NCBI RefSeq assembly: GCF_009849585.1
Contig: NZ_VCRN01000011.1
Location: 1-64,000 of the forward strand
Length of the DNA: 64,000 bases
Reading direction: 5' to 3'
From: Bacillus sp. ZZV12-4809
GTDB taxonomy: Bacteria; Bacillota; Bacilli; Bacillales; Cytobacillaceae
The notes beneath the pieces were generated by a model. It was not told the origin of the DNA, made no database searches, and was given only the letters and a program-made list of their open reading frames with translations. How positions within the stretch are numbered: position 1 is the first letter of the stretch; every line of letters starts with the position of its first letter. Below are positions 44,208 to 53,049 of this stretch, in pieces. Position numbers and translations under genes: made by a program.

Positions 44208-44549
44208 ATGAACATTTTTGAGAAAATTATCGGAAGCCTGGAAGGTAAGCGGGAATGGAGGGACATGGAGACACGTGCGAAGGCACTTCCCAATGAATAC
44301 CGTACCGCTTACAAAGCTATCCAAAAATATATGTGGACTGCTGGCGGTGCTCCAACCGACTGGAAGGATAGCAGCCGTATTTTTATTGGCATTCTCGACC
44401 TTTTCGAAGAAGGAGCAGCTGAAGGAAAGAAGGTTACAGATCTTACCGGAGAGGACGTGGCTGCTTTCTGCGACGAGCTGGTGAAGGAGGAGGAAACTTG
44501 GAAGGACAAATATAGAAAAAAATTAAACGACACGATAGATCGCGGGTGA
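44208..44549 (+). CDS. DUF1048 domain protein
   Basis: A 113-residue cytoplasmic helical protein of the DUF1048 family ([53 protein letters not shown]). These small proteins almost always accompany a PadR gene; the role is unknown, possibly a co-regulator or partner of the exporter. It starts one base after the PadR stop, so the two are co-translated. Confidence 0.92.
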   Translation: MNIFEKIIGSLEGKREWRDMETRAKALPNEYRTAYKAIQKYMWTAGGAPTDWKDSSRIFIGILDLFEEGAAEGKKVTDLTGEDVAAFCDELVKEEETWKDKYRKKLNDTIDRG

Positions 44550-44584
44550 CTGCGAGTTCCAAAGGATCAAGTAGATAATTTCGG

Positions 44585-44649
44585 CTGAATAGTTGATTAC
44601 CGATGTTTCAATTACACTATTCAGTTATATTTTTTGACCGGTAGTAAGT
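44585..44649 (+). promoter_or_regulatory. Internal terminator and start of the ABC promoter
   Basis: CTGAATAGT (44585-44593) pairs with ACTATTCAG (44626-44634), followed by TTATATTTTTT. The T-run merges into TTGACC (44644-44649), a plausible -35 box for the ABC genes. The exporter may therefore be expressed separately from padR/DUF1048. The AGTAAGTATTACAGATTACA region after it resembles the PadR site upstream. Confidence 0.55.
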
Positions 44650-44714
44650 ATTACAGATTACAAGTGATACTGAGTAGTGTAGTCTATGAGCCTTGTATAT
44701 AGGAGGGAAAAAAT

Positions 44715-45479
44715 ATGAGTAATCCAGCCATTTCAGTAAAAGGATTAAAAAAATCTTTTAACAGCAAGGAAGTCTTAAAGGACGTGGACCTTGAAGTGAG
44801 TCGAGGTGAAATCTTCGCACTGCTTGGTTCAAATGGAGCAGGCAAGACAACTGCAGTTCACATCCTATCGACTCTGATGAAACCAGATGGAGGCGAAGTG
44901 TGTATTTGTGGATATGACACCCAAATTCAATCAGAACATGTTCGCCAGAGTATTAGCCTGACAGGACAGTTTGCAGCTTTAGACGGCATACTTACCGGGA
45001 GAGAAAACTTGATAATGATCGCAAAGTTGCGGGGAGTTTCTAAACCGGCTCAAGTCGCAGACAACCTGCTTGCAAGATTTAGTCTAACTGAAGCTGCCAA
45101 TCAAAGAACCGAAAAGTATTCGGGAGGAATGAAGCGACGGCTAGACATCGCAATGAGCCTGATCGGGACGCCAGCGGTCATTTTCCTGGATGAACCGACA
45201 ACAGGGCTTGATCCTGAAGCCCGGATTGAGGTCTGGGATACCATCAAAGAGCTTGCAGGAGGAGGCACCACCATATTTCTGACGACCCAGTACCTGGAGG
45301 AAGCTGAAAAATTGGCAGATAGAATTGCCATCCTGCATGAGGGAAGAGTCATCAAGACCGGTACTCTTACTGAACTAAAGGAGATGTTCCCTCCAGTAAA
45401 AGTGGAATACATTGAGAAGCAGCCGGCATTGGAGGAAATTTTCCTCGCGATCATCGGCAATAAAGGAGGATTAAAATGA
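44715..45479 (+). CDS. ABC transporter ATP-binding protein (DrrA-like)
   Basis: A 254-residue ATPase: Walker A LGSNGAGKTTAV (about residues 36-47), signature KYSGGMKRRLDIAMSL, Walker B VIFLDEPTTGLD, H-loop as TTQYLEEAEKLADRI (a Gln replaces the usual His, as in DrrA-type drug-resistance ATPases). A short C-terminal extension ends in EEIFLAIIG. Its last 4 bases overlap the permease start. Likely drug or lipid export. Confidence 0.93.
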   Translation: MSNPAISVKGLKKSFNSKEVLKDVDLEVSRGEIFALLGSNGAGKTTAVHILSTLMKPDGGEVCICGYDTQIQSEHVRQSISLTGQFAALDGILTGRENLIMIAKLRGVSKPAQVADNLLARFSLTEAANQRTEKYSGGMKRRLDIAMSLIGTPAVIFLDEPTTGLDPEARIEVWDTIKELAGGGTTIFLTTQYLEEAEKLADRIAILHEGRVIKTGTLTELKEMFPPVKVEYIEKQPALEEIFLAIIGNKGGLK

Positions 45480-46225
45480 AAAGCAGCACTGGGGTATTAC
45501 TAGGGAGATTAATACGAAATATCATGCGCAGTCCTGATACTATTATCACGGTTGCCATTACACCGATTATGATGATGCTGCTGTTTGTCTATGTATTTGG
45601 CGGAGCTATTCAGACAGGAACGGAGAACTACGTGAATTATTTAGTGCCGGGAATCCTGCTGATCACGATTGCATCAGGTGTTGCCTATACATCCTTGCGG
45701 TTATTTAATGATGTAAAGGGCGGGCTGATGGCGCGTTTCATAACCATGCCAATTAAGCGATCTTCCATATTATGGGCTCACGTTTTTACCTCGCTTATTT
45801 CCAATGCGTTCACTATTATGTTGGTTATTCTCATCGCCCTTTTATTAGGCTTCCGGCCTAACGCTGATCTTTTGGATTGGCTTGGGGTAGTGGGTTTACT
45901 AGGGGTGTTTACATTTGCACTAACATGGCTTGCGGTCATTCCCGGATTGACAGCAGGGTCTATGGAAGGGGCGACAGCGTACTCGTATCCGCTTATTTTC
46001 CTGCCGTTTATCAGTTCTGCTTTTGTCCCTACTGAAACCATGCCTAAAATAGTTCGTTTGTTCGCTGAGAATCAGCCAGTGACCTCAATTGTAAATTCAA
46101 TAAGAGCCCTATTGTATGAAGGAGAAGCTGGCGATGGTATCTGGACCGCCCTAGTCTGGTGCGTCGGCATCATGCTCATCTCATACTTCATTGCCATCAA
46201 AGTATTTAAACGCCAATTAGGATAA
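45476..46225 (+). CDS. ABC-2 type transporter permease (DrrB-like)
   Basis: A 249-residue membrane protein with six helices and the ABC-2 pattern MMLLFVYVFGGAIQTG..YVNYLVPGILL, then FISSAFVPTETMPKIVRLFAENQPVTSIVNSIRALL, characteristic of DrrB-type permeases. Overlaps the ATPase gene by 4 bases. With the PadR gene it makes a ligand-inducible efflux unit; the drug is unknown. Confidence 0.93.
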   Translation: MKSSTGVLLGRLIRNIMRSPDTIITVAITPIMMMLLFVYVFGGAIQTGTENYVNYLVPGILLITIASGVAYTSLRLFNDVKGGLMARFITMPIKRSSILWAHVFTSLISNAFTIMLVILIALLLGFRPNADLLDWLGVVGLLGVFTFALTWLAVIPGLTAGSMEGATAYSYPLIFLPFISSAFVPTETMPKIVRLFAENQPVTSIVNSIRALLYEGEAGDGIWTALVWCVGIMLISYFIAIKVFKRQLG

Positions 46226-46320
46226 GCACACCAAAACAATTAAAAAATCTGGGTAAATATGTTAATTTCGGTTTGTAATCTCCTATCCTGGTTTAACAAA
46301 CTTAGTTTAATCAGCAAAAA

Positions 46321-46356
46321 AAAGGGAGGGTACCTTATTTTAGGTACGGTCCCTTT
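46321..46356. terminator. Terminator between convergent genes
   Basis: AAAGGGAGGGTACC pairs with GGTACGGTCCCTTT, with an A-run upstream and Ts downstream. The right arm overlaps the last codons of the convergent TetR gene. Confidence 0.85.
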
Positions 46357-46975
46357 TATCATTTTTTAACCCAGCAGCAAAGAGGGGGCCATTAGCAGTC
46401 ATAGTTGATAGAATCCGTGCCATTTCTTGGGGAGATTCCTTCCTGCCACTATCCAGCCATTGCTGAATGACTCCTATATGTGCAGATGCGACGTAGGAAG
46501 CTAAATATTGTCCTGGAACCAGTAAATCATCTTCCTTAATCAATGCATCCGGATTATTTCCAAACATTGTTTTCCAAATAAAATGTTTCAGCCTTGATTG
46601 AAATGATAAATCTCCCTTTGGACCTAATACAGCTTTCATAAAATCACTATTTTGATTTATATATTCAAAAATTGACACCGCAGCGGGAAGTGGTGTTAAG
46701 GTCGCCGAATTGGCTTCAAGTATGGCAATAACTCCTGGGAAGTTCTGTTTTGCAATTCGGTACATCTCAAGCATAATTTCGTCTTCACATTTCGTTATTA
46801 AATCAAATTTGTCTTGATAGTGTGCATAAAATGTACCTCGATTAATCCTTGCTCTGGTTGTTATGTCTTTTACTGTTATCGCATCGAAACCTTTTTCCTC
46901 GATTAATTCTACGAGGGCATCCCGGATGGATTCTTTTGTCCGAATGACCCGTAAATCCGTATTACTTTCACGCAA
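46340..46975 (-). CDS. TetR family transcriptional regulator
   Basis: A 211-residue TetR protein: RVIRTKESIRDALVELIEEKGFDAITVKDITTRARINRGTFYAHYQDKFDLI is the DNA-binding domain (residues 9-60), followed by a nine-helix ligand domain with the AHIGVIQQWLDSG motif of the C-terminal TetR_C_7-like group. Divergent from the YhgE-like membrane gene at 47148, which it probably represses. Two palindromes lie between them. Confidence 0.93.
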   Translation of the reverse strand: MRESNTDLRVIRTKESIRDALVELIEEKGFDAITVKDITTRARINRGTFYAHYQDKFDLITKCEDEIMLEMYRIAKQNFPGVIAILEANSATLTPLPAAVSIFEYINQNSDFMKAVLGPKGDLSFQSRLKHFIWKTMFGNNPDALIKEDDLLVPGQYLASYVASAHIGVIQQWLDSGRKESPQEMARILSTMTANGPLFAAGLKNDKRDRT

Positions 46976-47001
46976 GGTACTTCCTCCCTAGACTTTTATC
47001 C

Positions 47002-47109
47002 AACACATTTATATAAAGTGTTCCGTAACCAACACATCTGACCTTTTTGATGATTGAGCAGTAAGGTATTCAATAATAAGATTAAAAATATAATAAACAA
47101 CAGGTTGTT
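47002..47109. promoter_or_regulatory. TetR divergon with two candidate operators
   Basis: AACACATTTATATAAAGTGTT (47002-47022, shown here as a 21-base near-palindrome with ends AACAC and GTGTT) lies next to the TetR gene; AACAACAGGTTGTT (47096-47109) lies next to the membrane gene. The two differ in sequence, so only one may be the TetR site. Symmetry is seen; binding is inferred. Confidence 0.6.
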
Positions 47110-47147
47110 CGTTATTATATCAAAAAATACGGGGGAGGAATAAATAT

Positions 47148-48332
47148 ATGTTCAAAAACAAACTGTTATTAACTGCACCAATCATCGCATTGGCCATTAT
47201 TTTTATATTCTCGCTTACATTGTTTCCGTCAGTGCAGCCACAGCCGAAAAATCTGCCGATTGCCATCGTAAATGAGGACGAAGGAGTGGAAATTCGTAAT
47301 CAGCCAACATTGCATATGGGGAAAACAATTATTGAAATGATACAAAAGAATTCAGATTCTACAGAAGGTGAAGACCCAGCTGTGAGATGGGTAAAAGTAA
47401 AAACAGCAGAAGAGGCACAAAAAGGAATGGATCATCAAAAATATTATGCAGCATTAATCATTCCGAAAGATTTCAGTGCGAAGCAGGCTACCTTCAAGAC
47501 GGCAGCACCTTCTTCTCCTGAAATTCAAATATATATTAATCAGGGAATGAATACAGCAGCTTCCACAATAGCAGGACAGTTGTTGAATGGAATAGTTGAC
47601 AATATGAATAACAATATCCGTAAAGAACTCCTTGATGGTGCTGAAAAACAGGGAGCAACCCTTACAGCGAAACAAGCTGCAAGCTTAGCAGCTCCTATTA
47701 CAAAAAAAGTTACGAATGTGAATGAAATTGGTACTAATAGTGCAAACGGCAATTCTCCTGTATCCTTATTCCAGCCGTTATGGATTAGCAGCTTAGCAAG
47801 TGCAGCGATTCTCTTTCTTGCCGTTAGTAAACTGCCAATAGCTAATCGAAAAGAGAACCTTAGGGCAAAGGCAGTGCAAGTTTTAATGGCTGCAATGATT
47901 TCCCTTGTCATTGGATTTGGATTAACGTGGTTAGCAGAGGGAATGGTAGGATTTAATATTCCGGATTTCCTTGATACAGCATTATTTTTAGCAGTTACTT
48001 CATTCAGCTTTATCCTAATGATTTTAGCTGTACTTTCATTCGTTGGCATTAAAGGTATCCCAGTCTTTGCCTTATTGTTATTCTTTGGCGCACCTTTACT
48101 GGCACTGGCACCTGAAATGATGTCTCCAATATATCGAGAGTGGATTTATTCTTGGCTGCCAATGCGTTTTATGATAGAAGGTTTGCGTGAATTATTCTTC
48201 TTTGGTAAGGGACTAACCTGGAGTTCACCTTTATCTGCCCTTGTATGGATTGGAGCAGTAAGTTTGGCCATCATACTAGCTTCTGCTTTAAAAATGAATT
48301 CATTAAAAGAGCAAACACAGACTGGAAATTAG
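47148..48332 (+). CDS. YhgE/Pip-like membrane protein (ABC-2/DUF3533 family)
   Basis: 394 residues: one N-terminal helix (LLLTAPIIALAIIFIFSLTLF), a large extracellular region beginning NLPIAIVNEDEGVEI (hallmark of YhgE/phage-infection-protein-like exporters) and five C-terminal helices. It lacks the long coiled coil of true YhgE. Divergent TetR regulation suggests inducible export or envelope stress function. GGGGGAGG precedes the ATG. Confidence 0.88.
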   Translation: MFKNKLLLTAPIIALAIIFIFSLTLFPSVQPQPKNLPIAIVNEDEGVEIRNQPTLHMGKTIIEMIQKNSDSTEGEDPAVRWVKVKTAEEAQKGMDHQKYYAALIIPKDFSAKQATFKTAAPSSPEIQIYINQGMNTAASTIAGQLLNGIVDNMNNNIRKELLDGAEKQGATLTAKQAASLAAPITKKVTNVNEIGTNSANGNSPVSLFQPLWISSLASAAILFLAVSKLPIANRKENLRAKAVQVLMAAMISLVIGFGLTWLAEGMVGFNIPDFLDTALFLAVTSFSFILMILAVLSFVGIKGIPVFALLLFFGAPLLALAPEMMSPIYREWIYSWLPMRFMIEGLRELFFFGKGLTWSSPLSALVWIGAVSLAIILASALKMNSLKEQTQTGN

Positions 48333-48391
48333 AGATAATCATAAACAAGCGATCTCCATATATTAGAACGGCTTGTTTTAGAAAAAGCGGG

Positions 48392-48424
48392 AGCGATACT
48401 TCAATATGAGGTGTCGCTTTTTTT
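48392..48424 (+). terminator. Rho-independent terminator
   Basis: AGCGATAC and GTGTCGCT arms, then seven Ts. About 60 bases after the YhgE-like gene. Confidence 0.8.
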
Positions 48425-48569
48425 ATTGAGCTAAGAGCAGTTAGTTTAATAAGAAGTTCCGAAAATACGGGAATTCATTTGTTGTTTTTTAAGTGTACAG
48501 GAGCAATATGCTTAAAAATTGCATAAGTTGGATTGGTGGGTAATCAGAAAAAAAGAGGAGGAGATCCCT

Positions 48570-49433
48570 ATTTTTTATCATATAAAAGAATTGCAGTATC
48601 AGGCTAAGCCTGAAAGACCCGATCCAATTTTTGCAAAAAAGTTACAGGAAGTACTGGGAGGGCAATTTGGTGAAATCTCTGTTGCACTTCAATATTTATT
48701 CCAAGGGTGGAATGTAAGAGGGAATGGAAAGTATAAAGATTTACTAATGGATACTGGGACAGAAGAGCTTGCACATATAGAGATGCTGGCAACCATGATA
48801 GCCCGTTTGTTAGATAATGCGCCAGTAGGAGACCTGGAAGAGGCCGCGAAAGATCCAGTCTTAGGAGCTATTCTGGGTGGGATGAACCCGCAGCATGCGA
48901 TTGTGTCAGGACTGGGTGCAATGCCATCTGACAGTGTCGGTAACCGTTGGAAGGCAGACTATATTGCTGCAAGTGGCAACCTTTTAGCTGACTTCAGAGC
49001 TAATTTAAATGCTGAATCTCAAGGGCGGCTCCAGGCAGTTCGTTTATACGAGTCTACAAATGACAGAGGCGTAAAGGATATGCTGTCTTTTCTTATTGCA
49101 CGCGACACGATGCACCAAAACCAGTGGATTGCGGCTATTAAGGAACTTGAGGAAGCAGAAGGAGGAATCGTTGTCCCGGTAGCATTCCCTAAAGAGCTTG
49201 AAAAACGTGAAGTCTCTTATACTTTATTTAACTTTTCACAAGGTAATGATAGTGCAAAGGGACGGTGGGCACATGGAACGAGCATGGATTGTCAGGGTAC
49301 TTTCAATTATGTCGAACATCCGCTTCCATTTGCTAAGGCACCAAAGCTAAAACCGGCGCCGCCATATATTTTTAATACTCCACCACAAGCTCTAAAGATG
49401 AACCCGACAAATATTCCTCCCAGCATGTGCTAA
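48570..49433 (+). CDS. Manganese catalase
   Basis: About 288 residues. A di-manganese catalase, which splits hydrogen peroxide without heme. Ligand-bearing helices are clear: LGGQFGEISVALQYLFQGW (first Glu), TGTEELAHIEMLATMI (Glu-x2-His), AESQGRLQAVRLYE and DTMHQNQWIAAIKE (Glu/His pair). The C-terminal extension is proline-rich, as in Bacillus homologues. The codon at the right distance (8 bases) from AGGAGG is ATT at 48570, where homologues have ATG before FYHIKEL. In-frame TTG codons at 48519 and 48528 lie before the ribosome site, so ATT initiation is plausible. Confidence 0.9.
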   Translation: MFYHIKELQYQAKPERPDPIFAKKLQEVLGGQFGEISVALQYLFQGWNVRGNGKYKDLLMDTGTEELAHIEMLATMIARLLDNAPVGDLEEAAKDPVLGAILGGMNPQHAIVSGLGAMPSDSVGNRWKADYIAASGNLLADFRANLNAESQGRLQAVRLYESTNDRGVKDMLSFLIARDTMHQNQWIAAIKELEEAEGGIVVPVAFPKELEKREVSYTLFNFSQGNDSAKGRWAHGTSMDCQGTFNYVEHPLPFAKAPKLKPAPPYIFNTPPQALKMNPTNIPPSMC

Positions 49434-49573
49434 ATTTTAATTAGATAGCAGCAATACTGTTTTAATTAGAAGCAATGCCCCCTTTTCCAAACGAGTGGGG
49501 CTCTTTTACTACTATTAATCAAATAATACATAGGGAGAAGTTCTCGCTTTGTATTTATATTATTTTATAAAAT

Positions 49574-49792
49574 TTATTTATCGGTGTTACTTGATGGTAT
49601 TTTACGAGAATATAAAGCGATAATCCCTCCAATAACAATTAATAGAATGTCGATAACGATTTCAAACCCTTGAAATGCACCAATATAATTTACTAAAAAC
49701 CAGCTTTTTCCGCCATTAGTCAAATGATTAATAAATCCGCCTACACCTTGAATAAGGAAGAGCAGACTAACTCCATTAATGATTTCTTTCAT
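49574..49792 (-). CDS. Small two-helix membrane protein
   Basis: A 72-residue hydrophobic protein with two helices (VSLLFLIQGVGGFIN and VIDILLIVIGGIIALYS). ATG at 49792 follows AGAGGTG. It sits 22 bases downstream of the GAP-family gene on the same strand and is probably co-transcribed and co-regulated with it by the divergent TetR. Function unknown. Confidence 0.7.
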   Translation of the reverse strand: MKEIINGVSLLFLIQGVGGFINHLTNGGKSWFLVNYIGAFQGFEIVIDILLIVIGGIIALYSRKIPSSNTDK

Positions 49793-49814
49793 GATGAACA
49801 CCTCTTACTTTCTT

Positions 49815-50504
49815 TTAATTTAATATGCCTCTAAGTCCAATATTGAAAAAAATTGCTCCTGCAACACCTGTTGCGGCCAGGAGTGAAGAAATAGGAGCTT
49901 CATTTAATTTGAATTTGATTTTATTAAGTAATTGCTGAAGCCTCTCTTTAAACCTACAATTAATCCCTAACAATAGCAGAGAAGGAAGAATCATGATCAG
50001 ATTGTACCCAATGATTATAAAGACAGAAGGTGCAGTCTTGATATCTAGATGATTCATTAAAAAGATTGAATAAAAATAAGGCAAAGCAGTTACAAATTCA
50101 ATTAGGAAAACAACCATTCCCACTACAATCATCCCTTTAAGGGTTATATTATTAGAGATAATTGAAATGAAACATTTCTTTGTGGATTCTTGTGGTTTAC
50201 TAAAATTTATTATTGCAGGAACAGCACCCAATAGGATATAAAACCAATTAATAAAGTCAAATTCTGATAATTGTTCTACCTTCTTCAAGAGTGAATTTCC
50301 ACCAAAGTAAAGCAGCAAACCTAATGTAATATACCCTAACTGTGTAATAAACAAAAAAACAAGCAAACGTGAAGATAATTGATTCGGTTGTGTCAATATC
50401 ATATAAGCTGTTACAGCAAGTACTCCAGGGCTTAATATATCAATGAATGCACAAATGGAAATATACATTAGGGTTGTCGATAAATCTATGGATGAAGAAG
50501 GCAT
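49815..50504 (-). CDS. GAP family (Sap/LysE-like) transporter
   Basis: About 229 residues with six hydrophobic helices. YISICAFIDILSPGVLAVTAYMI resembles the first helices of the GAP/Sap (sulfolipid-addressing) group, which is related to LysE exporters; FNIGLRGILN closes the protein. Divergent from the TetR gene at 50623, with a duplicated operator-like element in the spacer. Cargo unknown. Confidence 0.78.
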   Translation of the reverse strand: MPSSSIDLSTTLMYISICAFIDILSPGVLAVTAYMILTQPNQLSSRLLVFLFITQLGYITLGLLLYFGGNSLLKKVEQLSEFDFINWFYILLGAVPAIINFSKPQESTKKCFISIISNNITLKGMIVVGMVVFLIEFVTALPYFYSIFLMNHLDIKTAPSVFIIIGYNLIMILPSLLLLGINCRFKERLQQLLNKIKFKLNEAPISSLLAATGVAGAIFFNIGLRGILN

Positions 50505-50560
50505 CAATAGTTCATTGTTTCAAACATATCAATAGTACCCTTTCTTAAAAGGTGGTATTA

Positions 50561-50605
50561 TAATAACACACTGTGCTAAAAATATAATAACACACCGTGC
50601 TAAAA
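50561..50605. promoter_or_regulatory. Duplicated operator-like element in a TetR divergon
   Basis: Two 21-base direct repeats with one difference (TAATAACACACTGTGCTAAA at 50561 and TAATAACACACCGTGCTAAA at 50585), 24 bases apart, end 18 bases before the TetR start. The inner CACACTGTG has dyad character. Likely binding sites for the TetR protein acting on both divergent genes. Confidence 0.7.
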
Positions 50606-50622
50606 AAAGGAAGTGTTTTATC

Positions 50623-51213
50623 ATGCCAAGAATCGTTAATCACGAACAAAAACGGAAAACAATCGCCGAAGCAGCATGGAATATTATTAAGGAAGAGGGG
50701 GTTGAAAGTGCATCTATACGCAGGGTTGCAGCAGAAGCAGGGATGTCTGCAGGAGCGTTAAGACATTACTTTTCTACTCAAGACGAAATGTTATTGTTTA
50801 TCATGAATTACTACTTAGAGGAAGGAAAAAAACGTTCTCAAAACAAAGAGTGGTCGGAAAAACCATTGCGGGCAGTAGAAGAAGTACTATTAGAGCTTGT
50901 ACCAATTGATGACGAAAAGAAGACTGAAACGAGTGTCTGGTGGATATTTGCACTGCGTTCACTTACAAGTGATACATTAAAAGAAAAGAAAGATGAAATG
51001 ACTAACGGTACATATGAATTAGCGAAATCAATGCTCGAGATCTTAGTTCTAAAGGGGATTTTATTGGATTCCATTAATGTTGAATTAGAAAAGATAAGGC
51101 TATCGGCATTGATTGACGGATTGTCAATCCATGCTTTGTTAAGACCTGATGTGTATACTCCGGAAAAGGTAAAGGAAGTAATTCGGACTCATTTAGAAAC
51201 ACTTTGCAATTAA
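50623..51213 (+). CDS. TetR family transcriptional regulator
   Basis: A 196-residue TetR protein: HEQKRKTIAEAAWNIIKEEGVESASIRRVAAEAGMSAGALRHYFSTQDEML is the HTH domain of the PksA/BetI-like group, with a C-terminal domain containing SALIDGLSIHALLRPDVYT. Divergently transcribed from the GAP-family transporter at 49815. AAAAGGAAGTG precedes the start. Confidence 0.93.
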   Translation: MPRIVNHEQKRKTIAEAAWNIIKEEGVESASIRRVAAEAGMSAGALRHYFSTQDEMLLFIMNYYLEEGKKRSQNKEWSEKPLRAVEEVLLELVPIDDEKKTETSVWWIFALRSLTSDTLKEKKDEMTNGTYELAKSMLEILVLKGILLDSINVELEKIRLSALIDGLSIHALLRPDVYTPEKVKEVIRTHLETLCN

Positions 51214-51286
51214 AATCAATGGAGTTAATTAGTGGAAGTTAATAACTCTTTAAATATCTTAACTTAAACCTTATATTTTACAAACT

Positions 51287-51315
51287 GGCGCTTCTCAGAA
51301 ATGAGGAAAAGCGCC
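51287..51315 (+). terminator. Terminator-like stem (duplicated type)
   Basis: GGCGCTTCTC and GAGGAAAAGCGCC arms, with one bulge, then CTTCTT. Same design and flanks as the stem at 36033. Confidence 0.75.
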
Positions 51316-51551
51316 TTCTTCATGAAAAGGACCAGATTGATGAGTAACAGCTGTTTTGTAGTAATGCGATTTGTGGTGGCAGACTTTTTAAAGGCCAGGG
51401 CACTTCATTATCTATCATTGCACCAGGCTTTGAATTATGAGTAACTACGATATATGCTATGAATTCTTAACAAAATGACAAATATGTTTGACCTAATGTA
51501 AAGAATCCTTTACAATAAAGAAGAAGGATATGGTAATAGGGGATGTTAAAT

Positions 51552-51758
51552 ATGCTGAGGAATAGAGTGAAGGAATTAAGAGCGAGGCATAATTATACAC
51601 AATCTGATTTAGCTAAATTGGCTGGTGCCACCCGTCAAACCATTGGCATGATTGAAAAAGGGGACTATGCGCCGTCTGTGCTGTTAGCATTGAAAATCGC
51701 TAAAGCACTGCGTGTCGATTTAGAGGAAGTGTTTTGGATAGAGGGGGAGGAGGAGTGA
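51552..51758 (+). CDS. XRE family (Cro/CI-type) HTH regulator
   Basis: A 68-residue single-domain helix-turn-helix protein: RVKELRARHNYTQSDLAKLAGATRQTIGMIEKGDYAPSVLLALKIAKAL. First gene of a three-gene unit with two membrane proteins, each start within 20 bases of the previous stop. ATG at 51552 has proper spacing to GGGGATG. Similar small regulators in Bacillus control their own membrane partner. Confidence 0.93.
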   Translation: MLRNRVKELRARHNYTQSDLAKLAGATRQTIGMIEKGDYAPSVLLALKIAKALRVDLEEVFWIEGEEE

Positions 51759-51760
51759 TC

Positions 51761-52189
51761 ATGGAACGGTTTTTGCGTTCACCTTTTACAATGAGCGTGT
51801 TTCTGATTGGGCTTGCGGTCATTTATTCAATGAGCATCGTTTTAGAGCAGCGGAATTACATGACGACAATGATTTTTATTGCTTATGCTATTTTTGTCAT
51901 CATCTATTTCGGAACAATGGTTTATTTTAACCGTAAGTACCCAGACCGGAAGATTCGTATTCTTACCTTTATCCCTTATGAACTGAAAGAAGAAGATGAA
52001 GGACATCAATATATTACGTACCGTGCTTGCCGCAAGGTGTATATTTATTACTATTTTGCAATTCCGGCAGCGATTGTTGCGGTGACACTGTTTAGAGATG
52101 TCGAGCTGCTCCCTGTCATCGCTTTGACTGTACTTGGCATTGGGCAGTATTTTATTTTTTGGTCGGAAGTTAAAAAACTTTATGAATAA
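51761..52189 (+). CDS. Four-helix membrane protein, partner of the XRE regulator
   Basis: A 142-residue membrane protein with four hydrophobic helices (SVFLIGLAVIYSMS, MIFIAYAIFVIIYFGTM, YIYYYFAIPAAIVAV, LPVIALTVLGIGQYFIF) and a cytoplasmic segment PYELKEEDEGHQ. ATG at 51761 follows GGAGGAG inside the end of the regulator gene. Such XRE/membrane pairs are common, with unknown function. Confidence 0.8.
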   Translation: MERFLRSPFTMSVFLIGLAVIYSMSIVLEQRNYMTTMIFIAYAIFVIIYFGTMVYFNRKYPDRKIRILTFIPYELKEEDEGHQYITYRACRKVYIYYYFAIPAAIVAVTLFRDVELLPVIALTVLGIGQYFIFWSEVKKLYE

Positions 52190-52206
52190 AGGGGAGGACG
52201 TGGGAA

Positions 52207-52749
52207 ATGCTTTTATCGTATATTTTTGTATTTCTTCTGGCAGCGATTCCGTTATTTGAACTTATTACTGTGATTCCATTGGCTATCATCGGTGGTTTAT
52301 CTCCAGTATTGACAGCGATAGTTGCCTTTTTAGGGAATGCTCTGACAGTGGTTTTGTTAATTGTTTTTGTGGATCAAGTGAAGAAATGGATGAAAAAGAG
52401 AAAACAAAAGAAGCGTATGCAAGATGTAATGCATGTGGAAGAAGTTGCAGCAGCCCAAGCAGATCCTGAGGGCATGGAAGAGTCGAAAAAAAGCAAGCGT
52501 GCCCGTGCACTTTTTGATAAATATGGCTTACCCGGCTTAGCGATCATTGGCCCTTTTTTCGTGGGATCTCATATATCCGCGTTTATGGGTATGAGCTTTG
52601 GTTCGACAAGAAAGAGGGTAACTGGCTGGATGCTGGCCAGTTTATTCCTTTGGACAGTCATTATCTCTGTAGCTGCAAGTTATGGAATCACCTATTTTAT
52701 GCCTCAGGTCGAAGAAGATGGTTTTTTAGTCCGCCTATTCAGCAACTAA
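52207..52749 (+). CDS. Small multidrug export protein (Sm_multidrug_ex family)
   Basis: A 180-residue membrane protein: AAIPLFELITVIPLAIIGGLSPVLTAIVAFLGN and YGLPGLAIIGPFFVGSHISAFMGMSFGSTR match the putative small multidrug export (PF06695) family, with a basic cytoplasmic loop (KKWMKKRKQKKR) between the helical halves. Last gene of the XRE unit. The drug-export role is a family-name inference, not established. Confidence 0.85.
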   Translation: MLLSYIFVFLLAAIPLFELITVIPLAIIGGLSPVLTAIVAFLGNALTVVLLIVFVDQVKKWMKKRKQKKRMQDVMHVEEVAAAQADPEGMEESKKSKRARALFDKYGLPGLAIIGPFFVGSHISAFMGMSFGSTRKRVTGWMLASLFLWTVIISVAASYGITYFMPQVEEDGFLVRLFSN

Positions 52750-53049
52750 TACTTCATATAGAGACCTTTAAGATCCTTCATATTAATACAGTTTTCGGGC
52801 GCTTTTGCATAGAAAGTGTCCTTTTTGTTTAATAAAGGTTCACTCAGGTCGGAAACGGATTCAGTCATTCTGCATGGTAGAGTGATAAAGAAAAGGGCAG
52901 TATACTTTTTAGGGTACCTGGATAAATGGTATTGTAAAATTGCGGTTTGATGTATTGCGGAGTAAAAGCCCAAAAGAACAAAAGTGGTGCGTAACTTAAT
53001 ACCAGGCCATTAAATATGATTTAAAACTTGGCAGAAGAAAGGATACTAT

